Positions 8,545 to 16,263 of a stretch of 64,000 nt of DNA are shown in pieces. The stretch is taken from the NCBI RefSeq assembly GCF_900110255.1, contig NZ_FODD01000022.1, positions 1 through 64,000 on the forward strand, written 5' to 3'. Positions within the stretch are counted from its first letter, which is position 1. Every line of letters begins with the position of its first letter. A program made the position numbers and the translations under genes. Under the pieces are notes generated by a model, which was given only the letters and a program-made list of their open reading frames with translations, ran no database searches and was not told where the DNA came from. This stretch comes from Actinacidiphila rubida (lineage in GTDB: Bacteria > Actinomycetota > Actinomycetes > Streptomycetales > Streptomycetaceae).

Positions 8545-9975
8545 ACTGCCAAGCCGCGTATTCCGAACGTCCTCGCCGGCCGCTACGCCTCAGCGGAGCT
8601 CGCCGCCCTGTGGTCCCCCGAGCAGAAGGTGGTGCTGGAGCGCCGCCTGTGGCTGGCGGTGCTGAGGGCCCAGAAGGACCTCGGGATCGAGGTGCCGGAG
8701 CAGGCCCTCGCCGACTACGAGCGGGTGCTGGAGCAGGTCGACCTGGCCTCGATCGCCGAACGCGAGAAGGTCACCCGGCACGACGTGAAGGCGCGCATCG
8801 AGGAGTTCAACGCGCTCGCCGGTCACGAGCAGGTCCACAAGGGCATGACCTCCCGTGACCTCACGGAGAACGTGGAGCAGCTGCAGATCCGGCTGTCCCT
8901 GGAGCACGTGCGGGACCGCACGGTCGCGGTGCTCGTCCGGCTGGCCGCGCTCGCCTCGCAGTACGCGGAGCTGGTCATGGCCGGCCGCTCCCACAACGTG
9001 GCCGCGCAGGCCACGACGCTCGGCAAGCGCTTCGCTACGGCCGCGGACGAGCTGCTGGTGGCGTACGAGCGGGTCGAGGACCTGATCGGCCGCTACCCGC
9101 TGCGCGGCATCAAGGGCCCGGTCGGCACCTCGCAGGACATGCTGGACCTGCTCGGCGGCGACAGCGGCCGGCTGGCGGAGCTGGAGCACCGCATCGCCGA
9201 CCACCTCGGCTTCTCCCGGGCGTTCACGTCGGTCGGTCAGGTGTACCCGCGCTCCCTGGACTACGACGCGGTGACGGCGCTCGTGCAGCTCGCCGCCGCG
9301 CCCTCGTCGCTGGCCAAGACGATCCGGCTGATGGCCGGTCACGAGCTGGTCACCGAGGGCTTCAAGCCGGGCCAGGTCGGCTCGTCCGCGATGCCGCACA
9401 AGATGAACACGCGCTCCTGCGAGCGGGTCAACGGCCTGATGGTGGTGCTGCGCGGCTACGCCTCGATGACCGGCGAGCTGGCCGGCGACCAGTGGAACGA
9501 GGGCGACGTGTCCTGCTCGGTGGTGCGCCGCGTCGCGCTGCCGGACGCGTTCTTCGCCTTCGACGGGCTGCTGGAGACGTTCCTGACGGTGCTGGACGAG
9601 TTCGGCGCGTTCCCCGCGGTGGTCGCCCGCGAACTCGACCGCTACCTGCCGTTCCTGGCCACCACGAAGGTCCTGATGGGCGCGGTGCGGGCCGGTGTCG
9701 GCCGGGAGGTCGCGCACGAGGCCATCAAGGAGAACGCGGTCTCCGCGGCGCTGGCCATGCGTGAGCAGGGCACCGAGGGCAACGACCTGCTGGACCGGCT
9801 CGACGGGGACCGCCGGCTGCCGCTGGACCGGGCGGCCCTGGAGCGCCTGATGGGCGAGCCGATCTCGTTCACCGGTGCCGCGACCGGCCAGGTGGCCGAG
9901 GTCGTGCGCCGGGTCGAGGAGGTCGCCAAGTCCCGGCCGCAGGCCGCCGCGTACACCCCGGGGGCGATCCTCTGA
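8542..9975 (+). CDS. purB: Adenylosuccinate lyase PurB
   Basis: 477-aa fumarase/aspartase-superfamily enzyme that removes fumarate from SAICAR and adenylosuccinate in purine synthesis, active as a tetramer in the cytosol. Motifs: EVEK-type N-terminal region TRHDVKARIEEF, GMTSRDLTENVEQ, AGRSHNVAAQATTLGKR, and the signature loop GSSAMPHKMN around residues 282-291. GTG 8542 is chosen from the adjacent -10 hexamer and family start MTAKPRIPNVLAGRY. mug follows with almost no gap. Confidence 0.96.
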   Translation: MTAKPRIPNVLAGRYASAELAALWSPEQKVVLERRLWLAVLRAQKDLGIEVPEQALADYERVLEQVDLASIAEREKVTRHDVKARIEEFNALAGHEQVHKGMTSRDLTENVEQLQIRLSLEHVRDRTVAVLVRLAALASQYAELVMAGRSHNVAAQATTLGKRFATAADELLVAYERVEDLIGRYPLRGIKGPVGTSQDMLDLLGGDSGRLAELEHRIADHLGFSRAFTSVGQVYPRSLDYDAVTALVQLAAAPSSLAKTIRLMAGHELVTEGFKPGQVGSSAMPHKMNTRSCERVNGLMVVLRGYASMTGELAGDQWNEGDVSCSVVRRVALPDAFFAFDGLLETFLTVLDEFGAFPAVVARELDRYLPFLATTKVLMGAVRAGVGREVAHEAIKENAVSAALAMREQGTEGNDLLDRLDGDRRLPLDRAALERLMGEPISFTGAATGQVAEVVRRVEEVAKSRPQAAAYTPGAIL

Positions 9976-10019
9976 CGCCGGAGCAGCTCGCCGAGGCCCG
10001 CGGGCGCACCCTGCAGGAC

Positions 10020-10547
10020 GTGATCGCCGACGGGCTGCGGGTGCTGTTCTGCGGCATCAACCCCGGCCTGATGTCGGCCTGGACGGGGCACCACTTCGCC
10101 CGTCCGGGCAACCGGTTCTGGCCGGCGCTGCACGCGTCGGGTTTCACGCCGCGGCGTCTGGCGCCCGCGGAGGAGCAGGAGCTGCTGTCCCTGGGGGTGG
10201 GCATCACCAACGTCGCCACGCGGGCGACGGCCCGGGCGGACGAGCTCACCGCCGAGGAGCTGGTGGCCGGCGGCCGCCTGCTGACGGCCAAGGTCGAGCG
10301 GCGCGCGCCGGAGTGGCTGGCGGTACTGGGCGTGACCGCGTACCGCACCGCGTTCGGCGAGCGGCACGCGCAGGTGGGCCCGCAGGAGCGGATGATCGGC
10401 GGCACCCGGGTGTGGGTGCTGCCGAGCCCCAGCGGCCTCAACGCCCACTGGACGCCGGCCGCGCTGGCCGGGGAGTTCGGGCGGCTGCGGCAGGCGGCGT
10501 TCGGGGCGTCGGCGCCGCCGCCCGCCCCTCCGGCCACCGCCTCGTAA
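10020..10547 (+). CDS. mug: G/U mismatch-specific DNA glycosylase Mug
   Basis: Uracil-DNA-glycosylase-superfamily enzyme removing U or T from G mispairs. Motif 1 GINPGLMSAWTGHHFARPGNRFW carries the catalytic Asn; PSPSGLNAH near the C-terminus is motif 2. The GTG at 10020 is the first conventional start, but family-like sequence continues upstream in frame (TPEQLAEARGRTLQD) to CTG 9972, which overlaps the purB stop as CTGA and has GGGGG 8-12 bases before it. The true start may therefore be CTG 9972, giving about 191 aa. Cotranscribed with purB. Confidence 0.9.
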   Translation: MIADGLRVLFCGINPGLMSAWTGHHFARPGNRFWPALHASGFTPRRLAPAEEQELLSLGVGITNVATRATARADELTAEELVAGGRLLTAKVERRAPEWLAVLGVTAYRTAFGERHAQVGPQERMIGGTRVWVLPSPSGLNAHWTPAALAGEFGRLRQAAFGASAPPPAPPATAS

Positions 10548-10635
10548 GCCCCGGCCGCGACCCGTACGGCGCCGGGCCCCGCTCCTCGGCGCGGGACCGC
10601 CCGGCGCGTCTCCGGCCGGTCCGCGGCGCGGGAGG

Positions 10636-11094
10636 TCAGGCGGGTTCGCCGGCGTCGGGCAGCGCGTCCCGCTCCCCCACCGCGAGCACGAGCTGGAAGG
10701 GGAGTTCACGGTCGCCCTGCCCCACGCCGAGGCCTATCCACCGGTCGTCGACCGTCCAGCCGTAGACCTCGGAGACGTAGCCGCACAGCAGGTCCAGCGG
10801 GGGCGGCACGCTCCCGCCCTCCTCCATGCGCACCAGGTACGGGTAGAGGTCGATCGGCCGGGGTTCGCCCCAGCGCTGCGCGAGCAGTTCGATCAGTGCC
10901 TGGCAGGCGGCCTCGAAGTCGTCGGCCACCGCCTCCCAGGGGCCGAGGTCCCCGTCGTGGAAGTCGTCGCTGACGGCGAGGTCCGCGAGGTGGTAGCCGG
11001 GGCCGCTCTCCACGGCGGTGGAGGTGACCCGCTGCGCCGGGAACTCCAGGGCGCGCAACCGGTCCACCTCGGCGAGCTGGGCAGCAAGATCCAT
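10636..11094 (-). CDS. Conserved hypothetical protein
   Basis: 152-aa acidic soluble protein with no recognised motif. It has a helical N-terminus (MDLAAQLAEVDRLRALEFP), an aromatic middle with DLYPYLVRMEEGG and a WTVDDRWIGLGVGQ strand region. Looks like a small cytoplasmic streptomycete protein of unknown function. Divergent from the ROK regulator gene. Coding is supported by normal codon bias and start placement only. Confidence 0.65.
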   Translation of the reverse strand: MDLAAQLAEVDRLRALEFPAQRVTSTAVESGPGYHLADLAVSDDFHDGDLGPWEAVADDFEAACQALIELLAQRWGEPRPIDLYPYLVRMEEGGSVPPPLDLLCGYVSEVYGWTVDDRWIGLGVGQGDRELPFQLVLAVGERDALPDAGEPA

Positions 11095-11116
11095 GTGTCC
11101 AGTAAAGCCCGCACCT

Positions 11117-11138
11117 CTGACAATTGGCAGCCCGTCAG
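11117..11138. promoter_or_regulatory. Inverted repeat in divergent promoter
   Basis: CTGAC (11117-11121) and GTCAG (11134-11138) flank a 12-bp centre including AATTGG, upstream of the hypothetical gene on the left and about 110 bp before the ROK gene. A candidate operator, possibly for the ROK protein itself. Confidence 0.35.
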
Positions 11139-11246
11139 CAAACCACCTGTCCAGACGTCACGCAACCGGTACCCGACGGCACTCGCCGCGCGGCCCCGCG
11201 CCGGGTACGATCCGCCACACACAGGTACAGGCTGGGAGGACGGACC

Positions 11247-12404
11247 TTGGGGCGACTCACCGGCGGGGACCCGTCCCTGCTCAGGCGGATCAACTCCGCG
11301 GTCGTCCTCCACGCGCTGCGCGGGGCGCAGGCTCCCACGCTCACCGAACTGGTGCACAGCACCGGGCTCTCCCGGCCCACCGTCGAGGGCGTGATCGAGG
11401 GCCTGGCCGAGTCGGACCTGGTGGTCGAGGTGGCCCCGGAGGCCGCCGACGCGCGCAAGCAGGGCCGTCCGGCCCGCCGCTTCCGCTTCCACGCCGAGGC
11501 CGGCCATCTGCTCGGCATCGAGATCGGCGCCCACCAGGTGCGCGTGGTGCTGGCCGACCTGGGCGGCGAGGTCCTCGGCTCGCACAGCCGCGAGGTCCCG
11601 GAGTCCGCGTCCGCCGACGACCGTCTGGAGCGGGTCCGCGGCACCGTCGCCGAGCTGCTGCGGAAGGCCGGCGTGGCGCGCAGCACCCTGTGGGCGGTGG
11701 GCGTCGGCAGCCCGGGCATCGTCGAGGCGCACGGAGAGGTGCGGCTGGGCACCGCGCTGCCGGGCTGGACGGGGCTGCCGCTCGGCGAGCGCCTGCAGCG
11801 CTCGTTCCGCTGCCCGGTGCTGGTGGAGAACGACGCGAACGTGGCGGCGGTCGCCGAGCACTGGAAGGGTGCCGCGGTCGGCACCGACGACGTGGTGTTC
11901 GTGCTGGCCGGGCTGAGCCCCGGGGCGGGCTCGCTGATCGGCGGCCGGCTGCACCGCGGGTTCGGCGGCGCGGCCGGCGAGATCGGGGCCCTGCACCTGC
12001 TGGGCCGCGAGGTGACGCCCGAGCATCTGCTGTCGACCACCGGCACTCCGCTGCACCCGCTAGACGAGGCGGCGGTGGAGCGGGTGTTCGCCCTGGCCCG
12101 GGAGGGCGACGCGCAGGCCAAGGACGCCGTCGAGCGGTTCCTGCGGCGCCTCGTGCACGACGTGGCGGCGCTGATCCTGGCGATCGACCCGGAGCTGGTG
12201 GTGATCGGCGGCTGGGCGGCCGGCCTGGACGGGGTGCTGGAGCCGCTGCGCACCGAACTGGAGCGGTACTGCCTGCGGCCGCCGAAGGTGGTGCTGTCGG
12301 CGCTGGGCCAGGCGGCCATCGCGACGGGGGCGCTGCGGCTGGCGCTGGACCACGTCGAGGAGCAGCTGTTCGCCGTCGAGCAGACGGCCCTGTCGCGCCA
12401 CTGA
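11247..12404 (+). CDS. ROK family transcriptional regulator
   Basis: 385-aa protein: N-terminal winged HTH (LTELVHSTGLSRPTVEGVIEGL, residues about 30-52), then a ROK sugar-kinase-like domain with GIEIGAHQVRVVLADLGG, ENDANVAAVAEH and GFGGAAGEIG. The usual ROK zinc motif CxCGxxGC is absent (LHLLGREVTPEHL instead), typical of regulator-type ROK proteins without kinase activity. TTG 11247 is chosen because GGGAGGA at 11234-11240 sits 6 bp ahead and the N-terminus becomes MGRLTGGDPSLLRRIN. Ligand unknown, probably a sugar or sugar phosphate. Confidence 0.9.
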   Translation: MGRLTGGDPSLLRRINSAVVLHALRGAQAPTLTELVHSTGLSRPTVEGVIEGLAESDLVVEVAPEAADARKQGRPARRFRFHAEAGHLLGIEIGAHQVRVVLADLGGEVLGSHSREVPESASADDRLERVRGTVAELLRKAGVARSTLWAVGVGSPGIVEAHGEVRLGTALPGWTGLPLGERLQRSFRCPVLVENDANVAAVAEHWKGAAVGTDDVVFVLAGLSPGAGSLIGGRLHRGFGGAAGEIGALHLLGREVTPEHLLSTTGTPLHPLDEAAVERVFALAREGDAQAKDAVERFLRRLVHDVAALILAIDPELVVIGGWAAGLDGVLEPLRTELERYCLRPPKVVLSALGQAAIATGALRLALDHVEEQLFAVEQTALSRH

Positions 12405-12570
12405 GCGGCCTGCCGCCGGATGGGCCCGAGGCGGTCAGCGCCGCGGCGCCCTGAGGTCACACGGGCGACCGGCCTGCTTGCGGACGCGCGACCGCCCTGC
12501 CTCCCCCGAGGAGGCGGGGCGGTGCGGCGGTCGGGGTACGGCGGTCGGGGTACGGTCGGCGGGCCGGGGC

Positions 12571-13332
12571 TCAGGAGGCCCGGCGGCCCTCCGCCTGGTG
12601 GTGGGTGACCTCGACGGTGCCGGAGTCGCCGAACGTCAGCCGGCAGGTGTCGGCACGGTAGGTGGCGACCGACGCGGCGGCGACCCGGCCGCCGGCGAAG
12701 TAGCGGCTGGTGACGACGAGGACGGGCGCGCCCGGCAGGCGGTCGAGGTGCTTGGCGTCCTCCGCGCGGGCGGAGCCGAGCTCGACGGCGCGGTCCTCGC
12801 CGTCCAGTTCCAGGGTGTGCAGCTCGCGCAGCACCGCGGGGGCGTGGCTCGCCGGGGTGAGCATCGGCGACAGGCCGGGCACCGACGCGGCGGGCACGTA
12901 GAGCAGCTCGGTGGCGACCGGCTGGCCCTGCATCACGCGCTCGCGGTGGATGGTGTGCACGGCCTCGTCGGCCGCGGTGCCCAGCACCGCGGCGATCGGC
13001 GCGGGGGCGACGGCCTCGACGCAGCCGATGGTGTGCCATGCGTCACGTCCGGCGCCGGGCCAGACGTTGGCGGAGGGCCCGACCGCGACGCCCATGCGCG
13101 GGGGCGCGACGGTGGTCCCGACGCCGCGTCGACGCTGCAGCCGGCCCTCCAGCTCGAGTTGTTCGAGCGCCTGGCGCAGCGTGGCGCGGGCGACTCCGAA
13201 CCGGGCGGCGAGGTCGCGCTCGTTGGGCAGGATCTCGCCGACTTCGAACTCCGAGTCGAGGGCGTCGATCAGCACGGTCTTCAGGTGCCAGTACTTCGGC
13301 TCCTGCACCGCTTCGAGCTGCGTGGTCCCCAC
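12571..13332 (-). CDS. GntR family (HutC/DasR-type) transcriptional regulator
   Basis: 253 aa. N-terminal winged HTH (PKYWHLKTVL, then LPNERDLAARFGVARATLRQALEQLELEG) followed by a UTRA ligand-binding domain (residues about 90-240; THHQ near the end). Architecture matches HutC-subfamily regulators such as DasR, which sense amino sugars or other small ligands. GTG start at 13332. It diverges from an SDR gene across 267 bp containing two inverted repeats, one close to the DasR-type site. Probably autoregulatory and controls the SDR. Confidence 0.88.
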   Translation of the reverse strand: MGTTQLEAVQEPKYWHLKTVLIDALDSEFEVGEILPNERDLAARFGVARATLRQALEQLELEGRLQRRRGVGTTVAPPRMGVAVGPSANVWPGAGRDAWHTIGCVEAVAPAPIAAVLGTAADEAVHTIHRERVMQGQPVATELLYVPAASVPGLSPMLTPASHAPAVLRELHTLELDGEDRAVELGSARAEDAKHLDRLPGAPVLVVTSRYFAGGRVAAASVATYRADTCRLTFGDSGTVEVTHHQAEGRRAS

Positions 13333-13424
13333 CCTGTCCTCGCAATCGCCGTGATCCGCGGCCCTGCGGCGCCGCGCCGCCGACCCGCTTGTCCAACCTT
13401 GTTTAGGAACCCCTATTTATTAAA

Positions 13425-13445
13425 GGTCCTTGCACTACTGGGACC
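13425..13445. promoter_or_regulatory. Inverted repeat GGTCC-N11-GGACC
   Basis: GGTCC at 13425-13429 and GGACC at 13441-13445 flank 11 bp next to an A/T-rich stretch (13401-13424) in the promoter region of the GntR gene. GGTC/GACC half-sites are the type bound by HutC-family regulators. Confidence 0.4.
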
Positions 13446-13464
13446 ATAGAGCGCCCGGCCGAAC

Positions 13465-13478
13465 TTGGTCAAGACCAA
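13465..13478. promoter_or_regulatory. dre-like operator TTGGTCAAGACCAA
   Basis: Perfect 6-bp-arm palindrome around a 2-bp centre. Its core TGGTCAAGACCA differs at one base from the DasR core TGGTCTAGACCA. Located between the divergent GntR regulator and SDR genes, so the likely binding site of that regulator or of DasR. Confidence 0.55.
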
Positions 13479-13599
13479 TCCTCGTTTCCCGCCCATGCCC
13501 GCCGGAACCGGATACATGAGACGTTCATGCAGTGTTGACGGGGTGCTGCGCTAGCGTTCGTGATCTCTGTGGGACATGAACAGCGGGAGGGGAAGGCCA

Positions 13600-14346
13600 A
13601 TGGAGCAGGTCACCGTGGTGACGGGCGGCAGTCGGGGGATCGGTGCCGCCGTGGCGGTGCGGCTGGCCGCCGACGGGCACCACGTGGCCATCGGCTTCGA
13701 ACGGGCGCGGGACGCGGCGGAGGACGTCGCCCGAGCGGTCCGCGAGGCGGGCGGCCGGGCACTGGTGCACCAGGTGGACACCAGCGACGAGCAGCAGGTC
13801 GACACGTTCTTCGACGCGGTGCGCGAGGGACTCGGCCCGGTCACCGGCCTGGTCAACAACGCCGGCGTCACCGGCCCGCTCGGCCGGCTCGCCGAGACGC
13901 CCGTCGAGACGGTCCGCCGGGTGATCGACGTCAACGTGATGGGCGCGATCATCTGCGCGCGCCGCGCGGTGCGCGAGATGTCCACCGCGTACGGGGGGAA
14001 GGGAGGCGCCATCGTGAACGTCTCCTCGGGCGGCGCGACGCTGGGCAGCCCCGGCGAGTACGTGCACTACGCGGCGAGCAAGGCCGCCGTGGACACGCTG
14101 ACGCTGGGCCTGGCCAAGGAGCTGGCGCAGGAGGGTGTGCGGGTCAACTCCGTGCAGCCCGGCATGATCGTGACCGGCATCCACGCCGCGATGGGCGACC
14201 CCGAGCGGCCCTGGCGCAATCCGGACCGCATTCCGATGCGCCGCCCCGGCGAGCCCGACGAGGTGGCCGGCGCGATCGCGTGGCTGCTGTCCCCCGAGGC
14301 CTCGTACACCACGGGCGCGGTGCTGCGGGTGGCCGGCGGGCTGTGA
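13600..14346 (+). CDS. SDR family NAD(P)-dependent oxidoreductase
   Basis: 248-aa classical short-chain dehydrogenase. Cofactor motif TGGSRGIG (residues 8-15), NNAG at about 86-89, catalytic Ser in VNVSSGG, YxxxK as YAASK, then NSVQPGMI. The R following the cofactor region (FERARD) suggests NADP preference. ATG 13600 follows GGGAGGGGA at 13585-13593. Divergent from the GntR gene and probably under its control. Substrate unknown. Confidence 0.9.
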   Translation: MEQVTVVTGGSRGIGAAVAVRLAADGHHVAIGFERARDAAEDVARAVREAGGRALVHQVDTSDEQQVDTFFDAVREGLGPVTGLVNNAGVTGPLGRLAETPVETVRRVIDVNVMGAIICARRAVREMSTAYGGKGGAIVNVSSGGATLGSPGEYVHYAASKAAVDTLTLGLAKELAQEGVRVNSVQPGMIVTGIHAAMGDPERPWRNPDRIPMRRPGEPDEVAGAIAWLLSPEASYTTGAVLRVAGGL

Positions 14347-14526
14347 ACCGCCGTGCGGCGGGATCGGCACGGGCATTGACGTGACCATGGCCGAAACCCG
14401 ACGGTGATACGGGGTAACGCCGCGGAAACCCGCGGACGCCCCGGCGCGGGCACAATCCGTGTGCCCCGCCCGCCAGTTCACCGTCGGCCTGCCCCGCGGG
14501 CAGGCCCGCACAGCCTGAGGAGCACG

Positions 14527-15987
14527 ATGTCCGGACCCACCGTGGACACCGCGAAGCCGACGTCCCTGCCGCCACCGTCCGGCAGTGCGCTGGACCGCTG
14601 GTTCCGTATATCCGAACGGGGTTCCACCCCGGGCCGCGAGGTCCGCGGCGGGCTGGCCACGTTCTTCACGATGGCCTACATCCTGGTGCTCAACCCGATC
14701 ATCCTCGGCAGCGCCGTGGACCGGTCGGGGCACCACCTCTCGTCGGCCCAACTGGTCACCGCCACCGCGCTGGTCGCGGCCGTGATGACCGCCGTGATGG
14801 GCCTGGGCGGCAACCTGCCGCTGGCCATCGCGGCGGGCCTGGGCCTCAACGCGGTGGTGGCCTTCCAGCTCGCCCCGCGGATGAGCTGGCCGGACGCCAT
14901 GGGCCTGGTGGTCCTGGAGGGCCTGCTGATCTGCGTGCTGGTGGCCACCGGGCTGCGCGAGGCGATCATGAACGCCATCCCGCAGGCGATCAAACAGGCG
15001 ATCAGCGTGGGCATCGGCCTGTTCATCGCGTTCATCGGCTTCATCGACGCGGGCTTCGCCAGCCGCATCCCCGACGCGGCCAAGACGACCGTGCCCGTGC
15101 AGCTGGGCGGTTCGGGCACGCTGTCGGGCTGGCCGGTGCTGGTGTTCTGCCTGGGTGTGCTGCTGACCGTGGCGCTGGTGGCGCGGCGGGTCAAGGGCGC
15201 GATCCTGATCAGCATCGTGGTCATGACGGTGGTGGCGATCATCGTCAACGAGGTCGCGGACGTCCCGGCGGCAGCCTGGGGCCTGACCGTGCCGAAGATG
15301 CCCCACGACGTGGTGGCGAGCCCCGACTTCGGGCTCCTCGGGCACTTCAGCCTGTTCGGCGGCTTCGCCCACGCGGGCGTGGTGACCGCCGCCCTGTTCG
15401 TCTTCACCCTGGTGCTGTCGGACTTCTTCGACGCGATGGGCACGATCGTCGGCATCTCGAACGAGGCCGGGCTGCTGGACGAGCAGGGCCGGGTGCCGAA
15501 CATCGGGCGTGTGCTGTTCATCGACGGCGCCGCGGCCGTTGCCGGCGGTGCCGCGTCGTGCTCCTCCAACACCGCGTACGTCGAGTCCGCGGCCGGAGTC
15601 GGGGAGGGTGCCCGCACGGGCCTGGCCAGCGTGGTGACGGGCGCGCTCTTCGCGGTGACGCTGTTCCTGGCGCCGCTGGCCGCGGTGGTGCCCTCGCAGG
15701 CGGCGGCGCCCGCGCTCGTCGCGGTCGGCTTCCTGCTCATGGCACAGGTCAGGAACATCGACTGGACGCAGTACGACATCGCCATCCCGGCGTTCCTCAC
15801 CATCGCCGTGATGCCGTTCACCTACAGCATCACCAACGGCATCGGCGCCGGGTTCCTGTCGTTCGTCGCCATCAAGGCGGCGCTCGGCAAGTGGCGTGAC
15901 GTGCACCCGCTGGTGTGGGGCGTCTCGGTCTGCTTCGTGGCGTACTTCGCGATCGACCCGCTGCAACAACTGCTCGGCGCCAAGTAA
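14527..15987 (+). CDS. NCS2 family purine permease (AzgA/PbuG-like)
   Basis: 486-aa inner-membrane transporter for adenine, guanine or hypoxanthine by proton symport. About a dozen hydrophobic segments. Signatures: REVRGGLATFFTMAYILVLNP at the start, GLGLNAVVAF, DFFDAMGTIVG, and SSNTAYVESAAGVGEGARTG. ATG 14527 follows GAGGAG at 14517-14522. It is a monocistronic unit ending at two hairpins. Confidence 0.93.
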   Translation: MSGPTVDTAKPTSLPPPSGSALDRWFRISERGSTPGREVRGGLATFFTMAYILVLNPIILGSAVDRSGHHLSSAQLVTATALVAAVMTAVMGLGGNLPLAIAAGLGLNAVVAFQLAPRMSWPDAMGLVVLEGLLICVLVATGLREAIMNAIPQAIKQAISVGIGLFIAFIGFIDAGFASRIPDAAKTTVPVQLGGSGTLSGWPVLVFCLGVLLTVALVARRVKGAILISIVVMTVVAIIVNEVADVPAAAWGLTVPKMPHDVVASPDFGLLGHFSLFGGFAHAGVVTAALFVFTLVLSDFFDAMGTIVGISNEAGLLDEQGRVPNIGRVLFIDGAAAVAGGAASCSSNTAYVESAAGVGEGARTGLASVVTGALFAVTLFLAPLAAVVPSQAAAPALVAVGFLLMAQVRNIDWTQYDIAIPAFLTIAVMPFTYSITNGIGAGFLSFVAIKAALGKWRDVHPLVWGVSVCFVAYFAIDPLQQLLGAK

Positions 15988-16033
15988 CGGCAGCGGTCCC
16001 CGCGGAGGCCGCCCGGCGTCCGCGGGAGGAGGG

Positions 16034-16049
16034 GCGCCTTCGCAGGCGC
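16034..16049 (+). terminator. Small hairpin after NCS2 permease
   Basis: GCGCCT/AGGCGC stem with a 4-nt loop 46 bp after the permease stop, nested in a larger GGGGCGCC (16031-16038)/GGCGCCCC (16073-16080) pairing. Confidence 0.4.
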
Positions 16050-16075
16050 GCCGCCGCGCCGCCGCGCGGTGCGGC

Positions 16076-16108
16076 GCCCCGACCGGGACGGGGGCGCCCG
16101 GTCGGGGC
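16076..16108. terminator. 12-bp perfect hairpin between convergent genes
   Basis: Arms 16076-16087 and 16097-16108 pair perfectly around a 9-nt loop, between the NCS2 permease and the convergent TPR gene. Likely terminator. The rest of the 276-bp gap holds no gene. Confidence 0.6.
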
Positions 16109-16263
16109 TGCTGGCCGGACCGGTGGCGCGCACCGGCCCGTACTGTCACAACTCCCCCCAACCCGGCGGAGTTCCCGGTGCACGGGAGGGAATTCTCCGG
16201 GCCGGGGGCGGTGCCGGGGCACCGGCGCCCGCCGCCGCTTCCAGGGGCGGGCGCCGGGCCAGG

